Source of the DNA: Tahibacter amnicola
Lineage (GTDB): Bacteria > Pseudomonadota > Gammaproteobacteria > Xanthomonadales > Rhodanobacteraceae
Direction of reading: 5' to 3'
DNA length: 64,000 nucleotides
Assembly: GCF_025398735.1 (NCBI RefSeq)
Contig: NZ_CP104694.1
Coordinates: forward strand, 299,501-363,500
Both the position numbers and the translations under genes were made by a program. This document shows, piece after piece, positions 8,428-17,992 of the stretch. The notes under the pieces were generated by a model. The model was given only the letters and a program-made list of their open reading frames with translations. It made no database searches and was not told the origin of the DNA. Positions within the stretch are counted from its first letter, which is position 1. Each line of letters starts with the position of its first letter.

Positions 8428-9813
8428 TTGCGAAAGTTCCTGTTGTTTCTTGTCGTGCTGGTCGGTGTCACGGCGCTGCACGTGGCCAGCCGGAAAGGCC
8501 CCCGCCCGTCTCCCGGTGATCCCGCAACGGCCCAGGACTGCCCCGACCTGTCGGGCACCTACAACGTCAGTAACGAGGGTCCGGTGAAGCTGTTCGCCTG
8601 GGCGATGCCGCACATTGCGTGGCTGGGCGGTGGGCCGGTGCTACGCATCGAGCAGCTGGCGGAGGGCCACATCCGGACCAGCCGCGTCGTCTCGCATGCC
8701 TACGTCGAACAGACGCTGGCCGAGATGCGCGAGCGCCAGCCCGACCGCTACCGCCGCGTCTATAACCTCCTGGTGAGCTGGCAGCAGGGCCGCGACGACG
8801 AGACATCCCGCGAGGCCCTTGCGGAGCAAGGACTGAGCCTTGAGTACGTTCACCACGCCTACCGCGACCGCGACTTCCGTTGCGCCGACGGGTGGATGGC
8901 CTTCGGCAGCGAGCCCGCGGTCGATCTCCAGCGCGACGCCAGCGGCGACCTCGTCGGCCGGGCCGTCGAAGTGTCGCGAAAGGATCTGTTCTCGGTCTGG
9001 TGTGGCGACGGCTGCAAGTACGTGAGCATTCCCACCGGCTGGAAAGCCCTGGAATCGACGTGGCCCCGCACGGATCCGATCGAATCCTGGAACCCCAGGA
9101 ATCTGCGCGCGGGCTACGCCCTGCCCCTGCCGCAAGGCGTATCGCCGCCGGCGCCCCGGGCGACGCCGCTGCCCGAGGCTCCGGCGGACCAGATCATCGC
9201 CTACGCCGATGCCGAGACACTCCGCGCGCGCCTGCAGGTGCTGGGCATCGCGCCGGAAGCCATCGTGTCGGTGACGGTGAAGGCACCCCAGGCCATCGTC
9301 ACGCTGCGACTGGACCGCAAGGCACTGGATCAGGCGATCTACGCCATCTGGCGCGCCGGGCGGTTCCGTCCGAAGGAACTGGAAACCCGGCCGGATGGCC
9401 AGTCGCTGCTGGCCACGCTCGAAATCGATGACTCGGACCTTCTGCGTGCCGCGGACATCCAGCCCGTCGCGATGCCGGCGACGGCAGCGGCCACCACTGC
9501 CAATACGGCAGCGGGCAAGCCGGCCGATCCGCCACCGCAGGGGTTCGGCACCGCCAAGTCCATCAGCCGCCGGCTCAACGCGCTGATTCCCGCGGGCTGC
9601 CGCGTCCACGATGTCCGCTTCGGCAAAGGGCTTGTCGTCGTGACCGGAACGGCGGCCAGTACGGCATGCGTGTCCGACACGCTCCGGGCAATCGACACGC
9701 ACCAGCAGGGCATGCGGCTGCGCTCGCCGGAGCTGCAGGACATCGAAGACGGGCCCGGCACCGGCAAGACGTTCCAGATCACCGTCTATGCGTCATCCCT
9801 GACCGCCGAGTAG
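8428..9813 (+). CDS. Hypothetical membrane-anchored or secreted protein
   Basis: I do not recognise the family. The product, if begun at TTG 8428 (LRKFLLFLVVLVGVTA), has an N-terminal signal or anchor helix followed by about 440 residues of exported protein. It contains a Cys-bearing region DCPDLSGTYNV, a central domain with several Cys (FRCADGW, VWCGDGCKYV), a Pro/Ala linker (about 370-390) and a C-terminal alpha/beta part. The TTG was chosen because AGGGGAA precedes it. A longer ATG frame from 8338 would put a basic extension in front of the signal and has no ribosome site. It is divergent from glnA and shares the region holding the NtrC sites, so nitrogen control is possible but unproven. 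Confidence 0.6.
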   Translation: MRKFLLFLVVLVGVTALHVASRKGPRPSPGDPATAQDCPDLSGTYNVSNEGPVKLFAWAMPHIAWLGGGPVLRIEQLAEGHIRTSRVVSHAYVEQTLAEMRERQPDRYRRVYNLLVSWQQGRDDETSREALAEQGLSLEYVHHAYRDRDFRCADGWMAFGSEPAVDLQRDASGDLVGRAVEVSRKDLFSVWCGDGCKYVSIPTGWKALESTWPRTDPIESWNPRNLRAGYALPLPQGVSPPAPRATPLPEAPADQIIAYADAETLRARLQVLGIAPEAIVSVTVKAPQAIVTLRLDRKALDQAIYAIWRAGRFRPKELETRPDGQSLLATLEIDDSDLLRAADIQPVAMPATAAATTANTAAGKPADPPPQGFGTAKSISRRLNALIPAGCRVHDVRFGKGLVVVTGTAASTACVSDTLRAIDTHQQGMRLRSPELQDIEDGPGTGKTFQITVYASSLTAE

Positions 9814-9826
9814 CGCAGGTCGACGC

Positions 9827-10453
9827 TCACGGCGTCGTATCCATGGCTGTCGACAGCCGTTCTTTCAGCAGGCGCTGGCGCAGGTATTCCTCGCGGGTGA
9901 GGCCATCGGGAAGCTGCGCCATGCGCATGACCTCGGCCGTGATCTCGCGCTCACGCGCCTGGTAGCGCGCCCATGCGGCGTCGCGACCAGTCCGGTCCAG
10001 TGAACCGGTTCCGGATGTATCGCGCAGGCGGTGCGAGGCGATCACATCGGCGATGCGGTCGGCCTGGGTGGCCTCGTCGGCACCATCGACCTGGATCAGC
10101 CCCAGGCGCAGGATGACCGCCTCGGTGGCCGCCATGTCGCCCGACGCCTCGTAGCGGACCACATCCGAGGCGATCCGCGCGGCTTCCCGCGCGCGGTCAT
10201 CGGCCTGCATGCCGGACGCGGACAACAGGAACCGCTCGGCACGCCGGCGCAGGCTGGCGAGATCGTGGGGGTCAAACACGTCCGTCGCGGCAGGCCCCTG
10301 CGCCAGGCCACCCTGGCCCGAGTGCGCGCCATGCCAGCTGGCTGGTTCGCCCATGCTGCCCGGTGCTACCGGTACCCGCGCGCGGCCGGCGACCCAGCCG
10401 GCGACACCCAGCAGCGCGATGACGGCCACGGCCACCCAAAGTCCACGTTTCAT
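9827..10453 (-). CDS. Hypothetical helical membrane-anchored protein
   Basis: A 208-residue protein beginning MKRGLWVAVAVIALLGVAGWVAG, a single N-terminal anchor. A Gly/Pro-rich linker is followed by an almost wholly alpha-helical, charged domain (about 70-208) with helices such as DLASLRRRAERFLLSA and LTREEYLRQRLLKERL. The anchor-plus-helical-domain layout recalls lipase foldases, but I see no diagnostic motif and no lipase gene nearby, so no function is assigned. It is convergent with the preceding secreted-protein gene, with only 13 bp between the stops. Confidence 0.6.
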   Translation of the reverse strand: MKRGLWVAVAVIALLGVAGWVAGRARVPVAPGSMGEPASWHGAHSGQGGLAQGPAATDVFDPHDLASLRRRAERFLLSASGMQADDRAREAARIASDVVRYEASGDMAATEAVILRLGLIQVDGADEATQADRIADVIASHRLRDTSGTGSLDRTGRDAAWARYQAREREITAEVMRMAQLPDGLTREEYLRQRLLKERLSTAMDTTP

Positions 10454-10672
10454 TGAAGCTCCCTGGTCCGGGTGCGCAACCGGGCAGGACGGCGGCACTT
10501 CGGTGCGAAGTGCACAAGTATAGGTCCGGAGCGGGATACGGCTAGGACAGAATCAACGCCGGTGGCGGGGAAATCCAGACAAATTGCAAATCAGAATAAT
10601 GCGGCGCCGAATGGGACCACTTGGGAAACGGCGGGACAAGACCGAGGCGCCCTTCGCCCTGCGGGCCGGCCC

Positions 10673-11719
10673 TTACGAGTCGTGTTCGTCGCGGATATCC
10701 GAGGGCACGCGGCCTGTCCAGCGCTTGAACGCACGGCGGAACTCGCGCACGTCACCAAAGCCGACCTGGCTGCCGATCTGGGTGATGGTCAGGCGGCGGT
10801 CGTTGAGCAGTTCCAGCGCCCGCTCGCAGCGCAGGCGGTCGTGGATGCGCGTGAAGCTGGCGCCTTCCAGGGCCAGCTGCCGGCGCAGCGTCCGTTCGCT
10901 GCGATGCAGGCCGAGGGCGATGTCCTGCAGACGCGGGTTCTGCGCCAGCCGCTGGCGCAGGGCACGTTCCACCGCCGTCGTGGCATCGCCCTGGCCGGCC
11001 GCGGCATTGCCGATTTCGCGTGTCAGCGCCGCCCGCGCCTGCCGCGCGGTCACCGGGTTGTACGCCGGAAACGGCAGGCCCAGCCAGGCGCGGTCAAAGC
11101 TCAGGCGATTCTGCGGCTGGTCAAAACGCACCGGGCATTGCAGCAAGGCCTGGTACTGCGCCGCGTACGGCGGCGCCGGGTACGCCAGGTCCGCGCGGCG
11201 AGGACGGAACGAAGGGCCCGCCATCTCCCGCGCCACGGCGATGAGGCTGGCGAACATCTCCTCGCACAGGAACGGCAGCACGTCCGGCTCGATGGTGGGG
11301 GTCTGCGCGACCACCACGACTTCGTCCTCCGTATCCGCGTCGAGCGACAGCATCATCAATGGCCCGGTGGCGCGCTGGTAGGTCAGGCCGATCTCGATCG
11401 CCTCGCCGAAATGACGCGCCGTCTTCATGGCCAGCCCAAGCAGGCCGAAGTTGCCCAGGTTCTGGCGCCGGCCCAGTTCCAGCCCGAGTTCGGGGAGATC
11501 GATCGAGGCCACTGCGCGACGCACGATGGTGATCGCATCGCGGTAGCTCACGCGCGCCAGCGGATCGCTCACATCCGCCAGGCGCAGACGGGTGCCGGCA
11601 AACCACGCGCTACCGTCGGTGTTGCGCTCCTGCGCCAGTTGCACCAGCCCAGAAAGAATGTGCGTAGGCAGATCGGCCGTGGTGAGTCGCTGATCGTCCA
11701 TCCGGGGGGATTGCGCCAT
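10673..11719 (-). CDS. AraC family transcriptional regulator (OruR/ArgR-like)
   Basis: A 348-residue regulator. The N-terminal half (about 15-200) looks like the arabinose-binding-like domain of the OruR/PchR-type AraC proteins (ELGLELGRRQNLGNFGLLGLAMKTA). The C-terminal 100 residues carry two helix-turn-helix motifs, LQDIALGLHRSERTLRRQL and ITQIGSQVGFGDVREFRRAF, and end in the expected FKRWTGRVPSDIR. The start chosen is the ATG at 11719; one six codons downstream is possible. It is divergent from the beta-helix/cytochrome/TonB receptor genes across 300 bp, so it is a good candidate for their regulator, with an unknown effector. Confidence 0.88.
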   Translation of the reverse strand: MAQSPRMDDQRLTTADLPTHILSGLVQLAQERNTDGSAWFAGTRLRLADVSDPLARVSYRDAITIVRRAVASIDLPELGLELGRRQNLGNFGLLGLAMKTARHFGEAIEIGLTYQRATGPLMMLSLDADTEDEVVVVAQTPTIEPDVLPFLCEEMFASLIAVAREMAGPSFRPRRADLAYPAPPYAAQYQALLQCPVRFDQPQNRLSFDRAWLGLPFPAYNPVTARQARAALTREIGNAAAGQGDATTAVERALRQRLAQNPRLQDIALGLHRSERTLRRQLALEGASFTRIHDRLRCERALELLNDRRLTITQIGSQVGFGDVREFRRAFKRWTGRVPSDIRDEHDS

Positions 11720-12019
11720 TGCCTGCTCGTCGCCTGTCCGCTTTGCCCCCCAAGTATGCCGCTCTTGCCCTCGATTAAGCCTTACGCACCGCACAAGACT
11801 TAGGACGGTATGTCCCAGCTGACGGGTGGAATGCCTGCCAACGCCAACATCCTTCCACCACCGCGCCAGAACGCTGGCTGGGCCAGCATTTGGCCTGCTC
11901 CCTCGAAACCAGGGGGCCTGGACGACCCGGAGCACAAGGCCGTGTCCGGACTTTCCCTGACGAAAGCGCGGGATTCCCAGCCCTTCCCGCGCCCGCCATT
12001 GCTACACCGGAGGCATTCC
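11720..12019. other. Divergent regulatory region between AraC regulator and beta-helix gene
   Basis: Three hundred bases without a convincing gene. A plus-strand open frame from 11810 reads into the downstream gene but lacks its signal sequence, so it was not used. An AT-richer part around 11770-11820 probably contains the two promoters. No clear AraC-type direct repeat was found by eye. The sequence GGAGG at 12009-12013 is the ribosome binding site of the next gene. Confidence 0.45.
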
Positions 12020-13237
12020 ATGCGCATCACCGTGATCGTGCTGTCCGCCCTGGCGCTGGCCGCCTGCGGCAAGGAGGAGAAGGCCGCCCTGCCGCCGGCG
12101 GACGCCAGCTACGCCGCCACGCTGCAGCAGCAGCTGCTCGACGCCAAGCCCGGCAGCGTCATCACCATTCCCGCGGGTCGCTTCGCCTTCGAGCGCAGCC
12201 TTTCCCTGCGTGCCGACGGCGTCACCATCCGCGGTGCCGGCATGGACAAGAGCGTGCTGAGCTTCCGTGGCCAGAAGGCCGGCGCGGAAGGACTGCTCGT
12301 CAACGGCAACGATTTCACCATCGAGAACCTCACCATCGAGGATTCCAAAGGCGACGGGCTGAAGATCAGCGAGTCCGAGCGCGTCACCATCCGTGGCGTG
12401 AAGGTGCAATGGACCGACGGTCCCAGCACCAAGAACGGCGGCTACGGCATCTACCCGGTCAAGACGAAGAATGTGCTGATCGAAGACTGCGTGGCGATCG
12501 CGGCGTCCGACGCCGGCATCTACGTGGGGCAATCGCGCGATGTCGTGCTGCGGCGCAGCCACGCCGAGCGCAATGTTGCCGGCATCGAGATCGAGAACAC
12601 CGTCAACGCGGACGTGTACGAGAACACCGCCGTCGACAACACGGGCGGCATTCTCGTGTTCAACATGCCGGCGCTGTCGCAGCAGGGCGGCGGCATCCGC
12701 GTGTTCAAGAACAAGGTGCAGCACAACAACACGGCCAACTTCGGCGCCAAGGGCACGCCGGTGGCCAGCGTCCCCGCCGGCTCCGGCGTCGTGATCAACT
12801 CCAACGACGATGTGGAAATTTTCGACAATGATATTTCCGACAACGCCACCGCCAACGTGATCGTCTCCAGCGTCTATTCCACCGGCTACAAGAACGACAG
12901 CATGTCCAAGGATTTTGATCCCTACCCCGAGCGCATCTTCGTCTACGGCAACCGCCTGAGCGGCGGTGGGGATTCGCCGGACGGTCTGGATCTCAAAGCC
13001 CTGAAGATCGCCGCGATGGGCATCGGCGGGCGCTTCCCGGATGTGCTCTGGGATGGCTACTTCAATGCCAATCGCCTCGTCGACGGCCAGGCGCGGGGGC
13101 CGGAGATCTGCCTTGCCGATGTGTCCGGCGTGATCAACGCCGATGGTCCCAATGGCTATGACAATCCCAACACGGACATGACCGCGTTCCGTTGCAGCCT
13201 GCCGAAACTGCCGGCCATCGACCTGGGCCGGGGCTGA
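12020..13237 (+). CDS. Parallel beta-helix repeat lipoprotein (TIGR03805-like)
   Basis: A 405-residue lipoprotein. The signal peptide MRITVIVLSALALAAC gives Cys16 as the lipid anchor. The body is a right-handed parallel beta-helix: repeated rungs of the type NDFTIENLTIEDSKGDGLKI, VTIRGVKVQW, VLIEDCVAIAASDAGIYV and VVLRRSHAERNVAGIEI, where each rung ends in a short hydrophobic-G-I step. Such folds occur in pectate lyases and carbohydrate-modifying enzymes, but no catalytic set is evident. The start at 12020 has GGAGG 6-7 bases upstream. Three bases separate its stop from the diheme cytochrome gene, and the same pairing (TIGR03805 with TIGR03806) is known from other proteobacteria. Its role is unknown. 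Confidence 0.85.
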   Translation: MRITVIVLSALALAACGKEEKAALPPADASYAATLQQQLLDAKPGSVITIPAGRFAFERSLSLRADGVTIRGAGMDKSVLSFRGQKAGAEGLLVNGNDFTIENLTIEDSKGDGLKISESERVTIRGVKVQWTDGPSTKNGGYGIYPVKTKNVLIEDCVAIAASDAGIYVGQSRDVVLRRSHAERNVAGIEIENTVNADVYENTAVDNTGGILVFNMPALSQQGGGIRVFKNKVQHNNTANFGAKGTPVASVPAGSGVVINSNDDVEIFDNDISDNATANVIVSSVYSTGYKNDSMSKDFDPYPERIFVYGNRLSGGGDSPDGLDLKALKIAAMGIGGRFPDVLWDGYFNANRLVDGQARGPEICLADVSGVINADGPNGYDNPNTDMTAFRCSLPKLPAIDLGRG

Positions 13238-13240
13238 TCC

Positions 13241-14371
13241 GTGAAGGCAGTCGCCAGGGCGGTCGGGTTGTGGCTTTTCGTCATCCTGCTGGGCGGCTGC
13301 GGTGCCGAAGGGCCGGTGCAGTTCCATGCCGATGGCCTGCCGGCGCAACTGAGCCAGTGGAAGCTATTCCGCCATTCCGGCGGGCAGATGCGTCCGAACG
13401 AGGGCGTGGTGTCCTTCGACCTGAACACGCCACTCTTCAGCGACTACGCGCACAAGTGGCGCACCGTGTGGATGCCGGCCGGACAATCCGCGCGCTACAG
13501 CCCCGACAGCAGCTTCGACTTTCCCGTCGGCACCATCATCAGCAAGACCTTCTACTACCCACGCGGCAAGGCGCCTGGCCAGGTTGCGCGGACGGCGCCG
13601 GAAGCCACCGAGCTGGAGCGCGAAACGCTGCAGCTCGACCGCGTGCGCCTGGTCGAGACGCGCCTGCTGGTGCGGCGCCAGGAGGGCTGGCTGGCCCTGC
13701 CCTACGTGTGGAACGACGACCAGACCGAGGCCACGCTGCAACGCGTCGGCGCGCTGGTGCCACTGTCGCTGGTCGATGCGACAGGAACTGCGACCGAGCT
13801 GGCCTACCAGGTGCCCGACCAGAACCAGTGCGCCGGCTGCCACGCCACCGACAACCGCGCGCGCGCGCTGCAGCCGATCGGACCGAAGGCCCGCCACCTC
13901 AATCGCGAATTCGATTACGCCGGTGGCCGCGAGAACCAGCTGGCCAAGCTCAGCCGCGTGGGCTACCTTACGGGCGCGCCCGCCCCGCTGGCCGCACCAC
14001 GCGCCGCCAACTGGCACGACAGCGCCACGCCGCTGGCGGCGCGCGCGCGCAGCTACCTGGACATCAACTGCGGCCACTGCCACAGCGCCACGGGCGCGGC
14101 CAACACCTCGGGCCTGTGGCTGGATGCGGCCGCCTCCCCCGACCTGCACATGGGCCTGTGCAAGCAGCCGGTGGCTGCCGGCAAGGGCACGGGCGACCGC
14201 CTCTATGACATCCACCCGGGCCAGGCACAGGCATCGGTGCTGGTCTATCGAATGGGTAGCAACGATCCGGCGGTGATGATGCCCGAGCTCGGCCGCTCGC
14301 TGGCGCACACCGAAGGGGTGCAGCTGATCAGCCAGTGGGTCGATTCGCTGGAGGGGACCTGCGGTCAATGA
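13241..14371 (+). CDS. SO2930 family diheme c-type cytochrome lipoprotein (TIGR03806-like)
   Basis: A 376-residue exported lipoprotein with a GTG start 3 bp after the previous stop; lipobox LLGGC, so Cys20 is lipidated. The N-terminal half contains the family's conserved block YFDLNTPLFSDYA-type sequence (here SFDLNTPLFSDYAHKW) and DSSFDFPVGTIISKTFYYP. Two heme-binding motifs follow: CAGCH (197-201) and CGHCH (277-281). Distal ligands may be Met residues near the C-terminus (VMMPELGRS). It would carry electrons on the outer surface of the inner membrane or inner face of the outer membrane. The redox partner and substrate are unknown. It is translationally close to the beta-helix gene, with a TonB receptor gene 63 bp downstream. 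Confidence 0.88.
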   Translation: MKAVARAVGLWLFVILLGGCGAEGPVQFHADGLPAQLSQWKLFRHSGGQMRPNEGVVSFDLNTPLFSDYAHKWRTVWMPAGQSARYSPDSSFDFPVGTIISKTFYYPRGKAPGQVARTAPEATELERETLQLDRVRLVETRLLVRRQEGWLALPYVWNDDQTEATLQRVGALVPLSLVDATGTATELAYQVPDQNQCAGCHATDNRARALQPIGPKARHLNREFDYAGGRENQLAKLSRVGYLTGAPAPLAAPRAANWHDSATPLAARARSYLDINCGHCHSATGAANTSGLWLDAAASPDLHMGLCKQPVAAGKGTGDRLYDIHPGQAQASVLVYRMGSNDPAVMMPELGRSLAHTEGVQLISQWVDSLEGTCGQ

Positions 14372-14434
14372 CGACCGGCCGGCGCGGCCGGCCGGAACAC
14401 CGACACAGCAACAGTCAGGAACGGGGAGCGGAGC

Positions 14435-16867
14435 ATGAGGCTGATCGAACGGGGCCTGGTGGTGAGTATCCGGCGCGCGCTGCTGGCGGGTGGCATCCTG
14501 GCCGCCGCCGCGGCTGGTGCGGCCGAACCAGCCGGGGAGGCGGCGACGGAACTGGATCGTGTCGTGGTGACGGCGCAAAGCCGCGAGCAGGAGCTGCAGG
14601 ACGTCCCCATCGCCATCCAGGTCGTCACCGACACGCTGATCGACGCCACCGCCTCCTACGACCTGCAGGACATCGACACCTTTGTTCCCGGCCTCTCCGT
14701 GACGGGACAGAAAACCCAGCCCTATTTCGCCATCCGCGGCATCAGCACCGGTGACTTCGGCATCGGCACCGATCCCGCCGTCGGCGTCTACGTCGACGGC
14801 GTCTATGCCGCGCGGTCCGGCGGCTCGGTCCTCGCCTTCAACGACGTCGAACGCATCGAAGTGCTCAAGGGGCCGCAGGGAACCCTGTTCGGCCGCAACA
14901 GCGCGGCCGGTGCCGTTTCCATCATCAGCAAGCTGCCGCAGGACGAACTCGAAGGCCGGGTGCGCACGCGCATCGGCGAAAACGGCGAGCGGTACGTCGA
15001 TGGACTGCTCAACACTCCGCTGGGCGACACCACGGCGCTACGTATCAGCGCGCTGCGCAACCGCAGTGACGGCTGGCTCACGGACGCTGCCACCGGACAG
15101 GATCTCAATGGCGACGACAACTGGGCCACGCGCGCCGCGTTCCGCTGGAATATCAGCAACGACACGACGATGGTGTTCTCCTGGGACCACGAGGTGGTCG
15201 ACCAGCTCGCACGGCCTGCCATCGGCATCGTCGCGCTTCCGGCCGCGCCGGAGCGCCCGCCCTCGCCGCCCGATCCGCGCCTGTTCCTGGATCCACGCCA
15301 CGCACCGGTGCTCAACGACGTGGAGGGCAACGAGGAATCGCGCACCTTTGACGGCGCGACGCTGAGTTTCACCCACGCGGCAGATTGGGGCAGCTTCACC
15401 TCGACCACCGCCTGGCGCGAATTCGATACGGTCAATCGCGAGGACGAGGATGGCACCAACCGGCGCGACCTCTATCTGGACACGGCCAATATCGAGGACA
15501 ACCGCAGCCTGTACCAGGAGTTCAAGTTTTCCGGCAACACCGGCCGGGTGGACTGGGTCGCGGGCGCCAGCTACTACAACGAGCGCGCCGACCAGATTTC
15601 CCAGGTGAACGTGTATACCGACAGCCTCGACACGCTGATCCGCAATCGCGGCCTGGCCCCGACGCCCGACGGCACGCTGTTCGGATTCTTCAGCGACGTG
15701 CTGGCCGGCTACGGCGTGCCGCTGTCCCTGCGCGACCACGCCTGGCGCGAGGAGATGATCAACCACGCCGATTCCAGGGCCTATGCCCTTTTCGGCGATA
15801 CGATCTGGAAGCTGACCGATCGCACCAACTTCACCGTCGGCCTGCGCTACACCCGCGACGAAAAGCGCTTCAGCTGGCTCAATGGCCCGCGCACGGCCGC
15901 CACGCTCGACGCGACGCTGGCGCAGATCCAGCCGCTGATCGAGCAGCTGCCACCGGACGTGCAGGAGCAGGCGATGATTGCGCTGGGCGTGGCCAGCGGC
16001 GATATCGTCTTCAATGCGGGCGCGCTGGAAGGCCAGGTGGTGCGTGACGAGGATTCCTGGAGCGACCTCAGCCCGCGCTTCGTGCTCGATTTCCACCTCG
16101 ATCCGGACACCCTGCTGTTTGCGTCGCTGGCCAAGGGTTACAAGGCCGGCGGCTACAACAGCCTGGATATCGGCGCCCAGTTCGACAACGAAGACGTGTG
16201 GAACCTGGAGACCGGCATCAAGCAGGTGCTGCCGGGCGTCGGGCTGCAGTGGAATGCGTCCGTCTTCCGGTATGTGTATTCCGATCGCCAGGCCATCCGG
16301 CTCGATCCGGACAGCGCCGGCAGCGGCGTGCCGCGCTATCTCGTCGATACCAGCGATGAAGAGGCCTGGGGCGTCGACGCGGGCGTGCTGTGGCAACCCA
16401 CCCGACAGTTCAGCCTGGACGCGAACATCGCCTTCATCGACGCCACCTACAAGGACAAGGTCGCGCCCAGCGGCGCCGATCTTTCCGGCGCGCCGACCGG
16501 CGAGCCCTACCTGTCGTTCGCCGTCGGCGGCCAGTATGCGTGGCAGCTGGGCGGCGGTGGCGAACTGGCCCTGTCGTTGCGCCATGCCTGGCGGGGCAAG
16601 AGCCGCTGCAATGCCGATTCGCAATTGCAGGGCGATTGCAGTGTCAGCCCGAACTTCGACGTGGGCCGTGCGCAGCAACGCACCGACCTGCGCCTGGGCT
16701 GGCGCAATGCCGACGGGCACCTGGGCATCGCCGCCTACGCGAACAATGTCTTCGACCAGCGCTACGTGCTGGGCGTGGGCAACTACACCACCGACGTGTT
16801 CGGCACCACCTACGCCACGATCAGCCCGCCGCGCCAGGTGGGCGTGGAGGTGGAAGTCCGCTTCTGA
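14435..16867 (+). CDS. TonB-dependent outer-membrane receptor
   Basis: An 810-residue receptor. After a signal peptide (about 1-28) comes a TonB box-like DRVVVTAQ, then the plug domain with VPIAIQVVTD, YFAIRGISTGDFG and the family motif VERIEVLKGPQGTLFGRNSAAGAVSI cut here into its parts (IEVLKGPQGTLFGRN). The rest is a 22-strand barrel ending PRQVGVEVEVRF with a terminal Phe for Bam recognition. The sequence style is that of the iron/complex-substrate receptors of Caulobacter and sphingomonad type. Its place after the beta-helix and cytochrome lipoproteins suggests uptake of one shared substrate, whose identity cannot be read from sequence. Confidence 0.93.
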   Translation: MRLIERGLVVSIRRALLAGGILAAAAAGAAEPAGEAATELDRVVVTAQSREQELQDVPIAIQVVTDTLIDATASYDLQDIDTFVPGLSVTGQKTQPYFAIRGISTGDFGIGTDPAVGVYVDGVYAARSGGSVLAFNDVERIEVLKGPQGTLFGRNSAAGAVSIISKLPQDELEGRVRTRIGENGERYVDGLLNTPLGDTTALRISALRNRSDGWLTDAATGQDLNGDDNWATRAAFRWNISNDTTMVFSWDHEVVDQLARPAIGIVALPAAPERPPSPPDPRLFLDPRHAPVLNDVEGNEESRTFDGATLSFTHAADWGSFTSTTAWREFDTVNREDEDGTNRRDLYLDTANIEDNRSLYQEFKFSGNTGRVDWVAGASYYNERADQISQVNVYTDSLDTLIRNRGLAPTPDGTLFGFFSDVLAGYGVPLSLRDHAWREEMINHADSRAYALFGDTIWKLTDRTNFTVGLRYTRDEKRFSWLNGPRTAATLDATLAQIQPLIEQLPPDVQEQAMIALGVASGDIVFNAGALEGQVVRDEDSWSDLSPRFVLDFHLDPDTLLFASLAKGYKAGGYNSLDIGAQFDNEDVWNLETGIKQVLPGVGLQWNASVFRYVYSDRQAIRLDPDSAGSGVPRYLVDTSDEEAWGVDAGVLWQPTRQFSLDANIAFIDATYKDKVAPSGADLSGAPTGEPYLSFAVGGQYAWQLGGGGELALSLRHAWRGKSRCNADSQLQGDCSVSPNFDVGRAQQRTDLRLGWRNADGHLGIAAYANNVFDQRYVLGVGNYTTDVFGTTYATISPPRQVGVEVEVRF

Positions 16868-16985
16868 AAGAGCGCGTGCCGGCCTGCGCGGCGCTGGCGA
16901 TTCCGGCGCCGCGGATGCCGCATCGGGGCATCCCGCGTAAGCTATGCGGTTCCGCCGGCCGGGCCGGCCCACTGACGTACCTTCC

Positions 16986-17777
16986 GTGAGCGAGTACCTC
17001 GTCGCCGCCCTGCTCGGCGTGATCGAAGGCATCACCGAGTTCCTGCCGATTTCGAGCACCGGCCACCTGCTGATCGCCGAGCACTGGCTGGGTGCGAAGT
17101 CGGATCTGTTCAATATTGCCATCCAGGCCGGCGCGATCCTCGCCGTCTGTCTGATCTACCGCACGCGCCTGTGGCAGCTCGTCACGTGCCTGCACCAGCC
17201 CGAACAGCGCGATTACGCCGCGAAACTGGGCGTCGCCTTTGCGATCACGGCGGTGCTCGGCCTGATCCTGGCCAAGGCCGGCTTCAAGCTGCCCACCGAG
17301 GTCACGCCGGTGGCCTGGGCGCTGGTCATCGGTGGCGTCTGGATGGTGCTGGCCGAGTGGCGTGTCGCCGATCGCGCGCCGGTCACGGCCATTGGATGGC
17401 ACACGGCCGTACTGGTGGGCGTGATGCAGGTGGTGGCGGGGCTTTTTCCGGGTACCTCGCGTTCGGCCGCGACAATCTTCGTCGCCCTCCTCGCCGGAAC
17501 GACGTGCCGCGCAGCGGCGACGGAGTTTGCGTTCCTGGTCGGTATTCCGACCATGTTCGCCGCGACGGGCTATGAACTGCTCAAGAGCGGCCGGCACGGC
17601 GCGCCGCACGAGGACTGGTCGCTGCTGGCGGTCGCCTTCGCCGTGTCCACGGTCACCGCCTTCGTCGCGGTGAAATGGCTGTTGCGCTATATCCGCACGC
17701 ACCGGTTCTTCGCCTTCGCCGTCTACCGCATTGCGCTGGGCGTGGCCCTGCTTCTGGGCCTGCCGGCTGGCGCCTGA
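16986..17777 (+). CDS. uppP: Undecaprenyl-diphosphatase
   Basis: A 263-residue BacA/UppP family membrane phosphatase that recycles undecaprenyl pyrophosphate for peptidoglycan and O-antigen synthesis. Both signature motifs are present: EGITEFLPISSTGHL (residues 14-28) and PGTSRSAAT (around 157-165), which together form the active site. About eight membrane helices are visible, and the protein ends at a C-terminal helix (YRIALGVALLLGLPAG). The start was set at GTG 16986 (VSEYLVAALLGVIEG), where family members begin. An ATG 14 codons upstream gives an Arg/Pro-rich extension and is less likely. Confidence 0.95.
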   Translation: MSEYLVAALLGVIEGITEFLPISSTGHLLIAEHWLGAKSDLFNIAIQAGAILAVCLIYRTRLWQLVTCLHQPEQRDYAAKLGVAFAITAVLGLILAKAGFKLPTEVTPVAWALVIGGVWMVLAEWRVADRAPVTAIGWHTAVLVGVMQVVAGLFPGTSRSAATIFVALLAGTTCRAAATEFAFLVGIPTMFAATGYELLKSGRHGAPHEDWSLLAVAFAVSTVTAFVAVKWLLRYIRTHRFFAFAVYRIALGVALLLGLPAGA

Positions 17778-17992
17778 GCATCCGCTGCGACACGCACGAT
17801 GCCGCGCAAGCTGCACGGCCGTCCCGGCGGCGATCGTGCAGATCGAATCTGCCGCCGCGGCGCCCGCGCCGCTAAATGCTTGTCCTCGCTTGTGCCCGTG
17901 CCGATGCCGGTGCTGGCACGCCTCCTGTAGCGCACTGCCTGCCTGACCGCTACATCGGTAGCGGTTGCAGGGCATTGAACGAGGAGGACTCT

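Noticed and set aside
15038-17122. A 694-codon minus-strand open frame opposite the first TonB receptor
   Set aside because: Antisense shadow of a well-supported receptor gene; no recognisable domain and no ribosome site.
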